Of a stretch of DNA of 64,000 bases, positions 63,945-64,000 are shown in pieces; position 1 is the stretch's first letter, and each line of letters starts with the position of its first letter. The notes under the pieces were generated by a model. The model did no database searches. It had not been told where the DNA came from and worked only from the letters and a program-made list of their open reading frames with translations. Origin of the DNA: an uncultured Alphaproteobacteria bacterium (GTDB lineage: Bacteria > Pseudomonadota > Alphaproteobacteria > Micropepsales > Micropepsaceae); NCBI GenBank assembly GCA_902826695.1, contig CADEFU010000004.1, positions 296,266-360,265 on the forward strand. The letters run 5' to 3'. Both the position numbers and the translations under genes were made by a program.

Positions 63945-64000
63945 CTACTTCACAATCTTCGCGACGACGCCCGAGCCGACGGTACGACCGCCTTCACGGA
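63945..64000 (-). CDS. tuf: Elongation factor Tu, copy 2 (3' end only)
   Basis: The last 17 codons of a second tuf gene run off the window, reading [15 protein letters not shown] at the end. The 53 coding bases seen are identical to copy 1, yet the stop is TAG instead of TAA and the downstream sequence differs at once. This fits gene conversion between copies limited to coding sequence. Confidence 0.95.
   Translation of the reverse strand, partial: REGGRTVGSGVVAKIVK

Overview
The window comes from an alphaproteobacterium with fairly high GC. The clues are a complex I NDUFA12 homologue, an ATP12-family F1-ATPase assembly protein, an MlaD-DUF2155-Aat-AccC-AccB-AroQ neighbourhood, PccA/PccB carboxylases and a DUF2155 protein. 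Gene order and style fit Caulobacterales/Hyphomonadaceae-like lineages, but the exact genus cannot be read from the sequence.

Layout. Positions 1-2,050 hold the end of an M48 protease/TPR protein, a DsbA-like thiol oxidoreductase and a 70-residue membrane protein with its own promoter and a long structured leader. Positions 2,100-6,000 are the most accessory-looking part: an NTF2-like/class III cyclase fusion, a coupled SH3-like lipoprotein, two small candidate ORFs, and an rtcB-type RNA ligase overlapping prfH, a pair associated with repair and rescue of damaged ribosomes. Positions 6,000-16,500 are mostly housekeeping: thioesterase, ThiS/ThiG, AroQ-AccB-AccC-Aat, DUF2155-MlaD-NDUFA12, a two-module M16 lipoprotein, a zinc alcohol dehydrogenase and acylphosphatase. 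Positions 16,568-33,211 hold a long coiled-coil membrane protein with a Trp-pair repeat, a propionyl/acetyl-CoA carboxylase cluster (pccB, M28 peptidase, unknown secreted protein, pccA), a tightly coupled rarA-nudix-crcB-rluA-bicupin-atp12 operon, a DegP/DegQ-like protease, a translational-machinery family protein behind a FixK/FNR-like box, and a serine hydrolase.

Positions 33,262-64,000 are one continuous minus-strand block. Read in the direction of transcription it runs tuf copy 2 (partial), tRNA-Trp, secE, nusG, rplKAJL, rpoBC, a strong terminator, then the str operon (rpsL, rpsG, fusA, tuf copy 1) fused to S10, spc and alpha genes (rpsJ to rplQ), closing with a terminator at 33,262-33,291. 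Control sites visible in it are a promoter and hairpin before rpsL, a promoter fused to the adk stop before rpsM, an L10 leader with a terminator-like closing helix before rplJ, and a long hairpin with a T-tract between rplL and rpoB.

No CRISPR array, insertion sequence, integrase or rRNA gene was seen. The candidates for unusual biology are the rtcB-prfH locus with its upstream small ORFs and cyclase/lipoprotein neighbours, the leaderless thioesterase promoter with a palindrome in its spacer, the ribosomal leader RNAs, and the tryptophan-pair coiled-coil protein.
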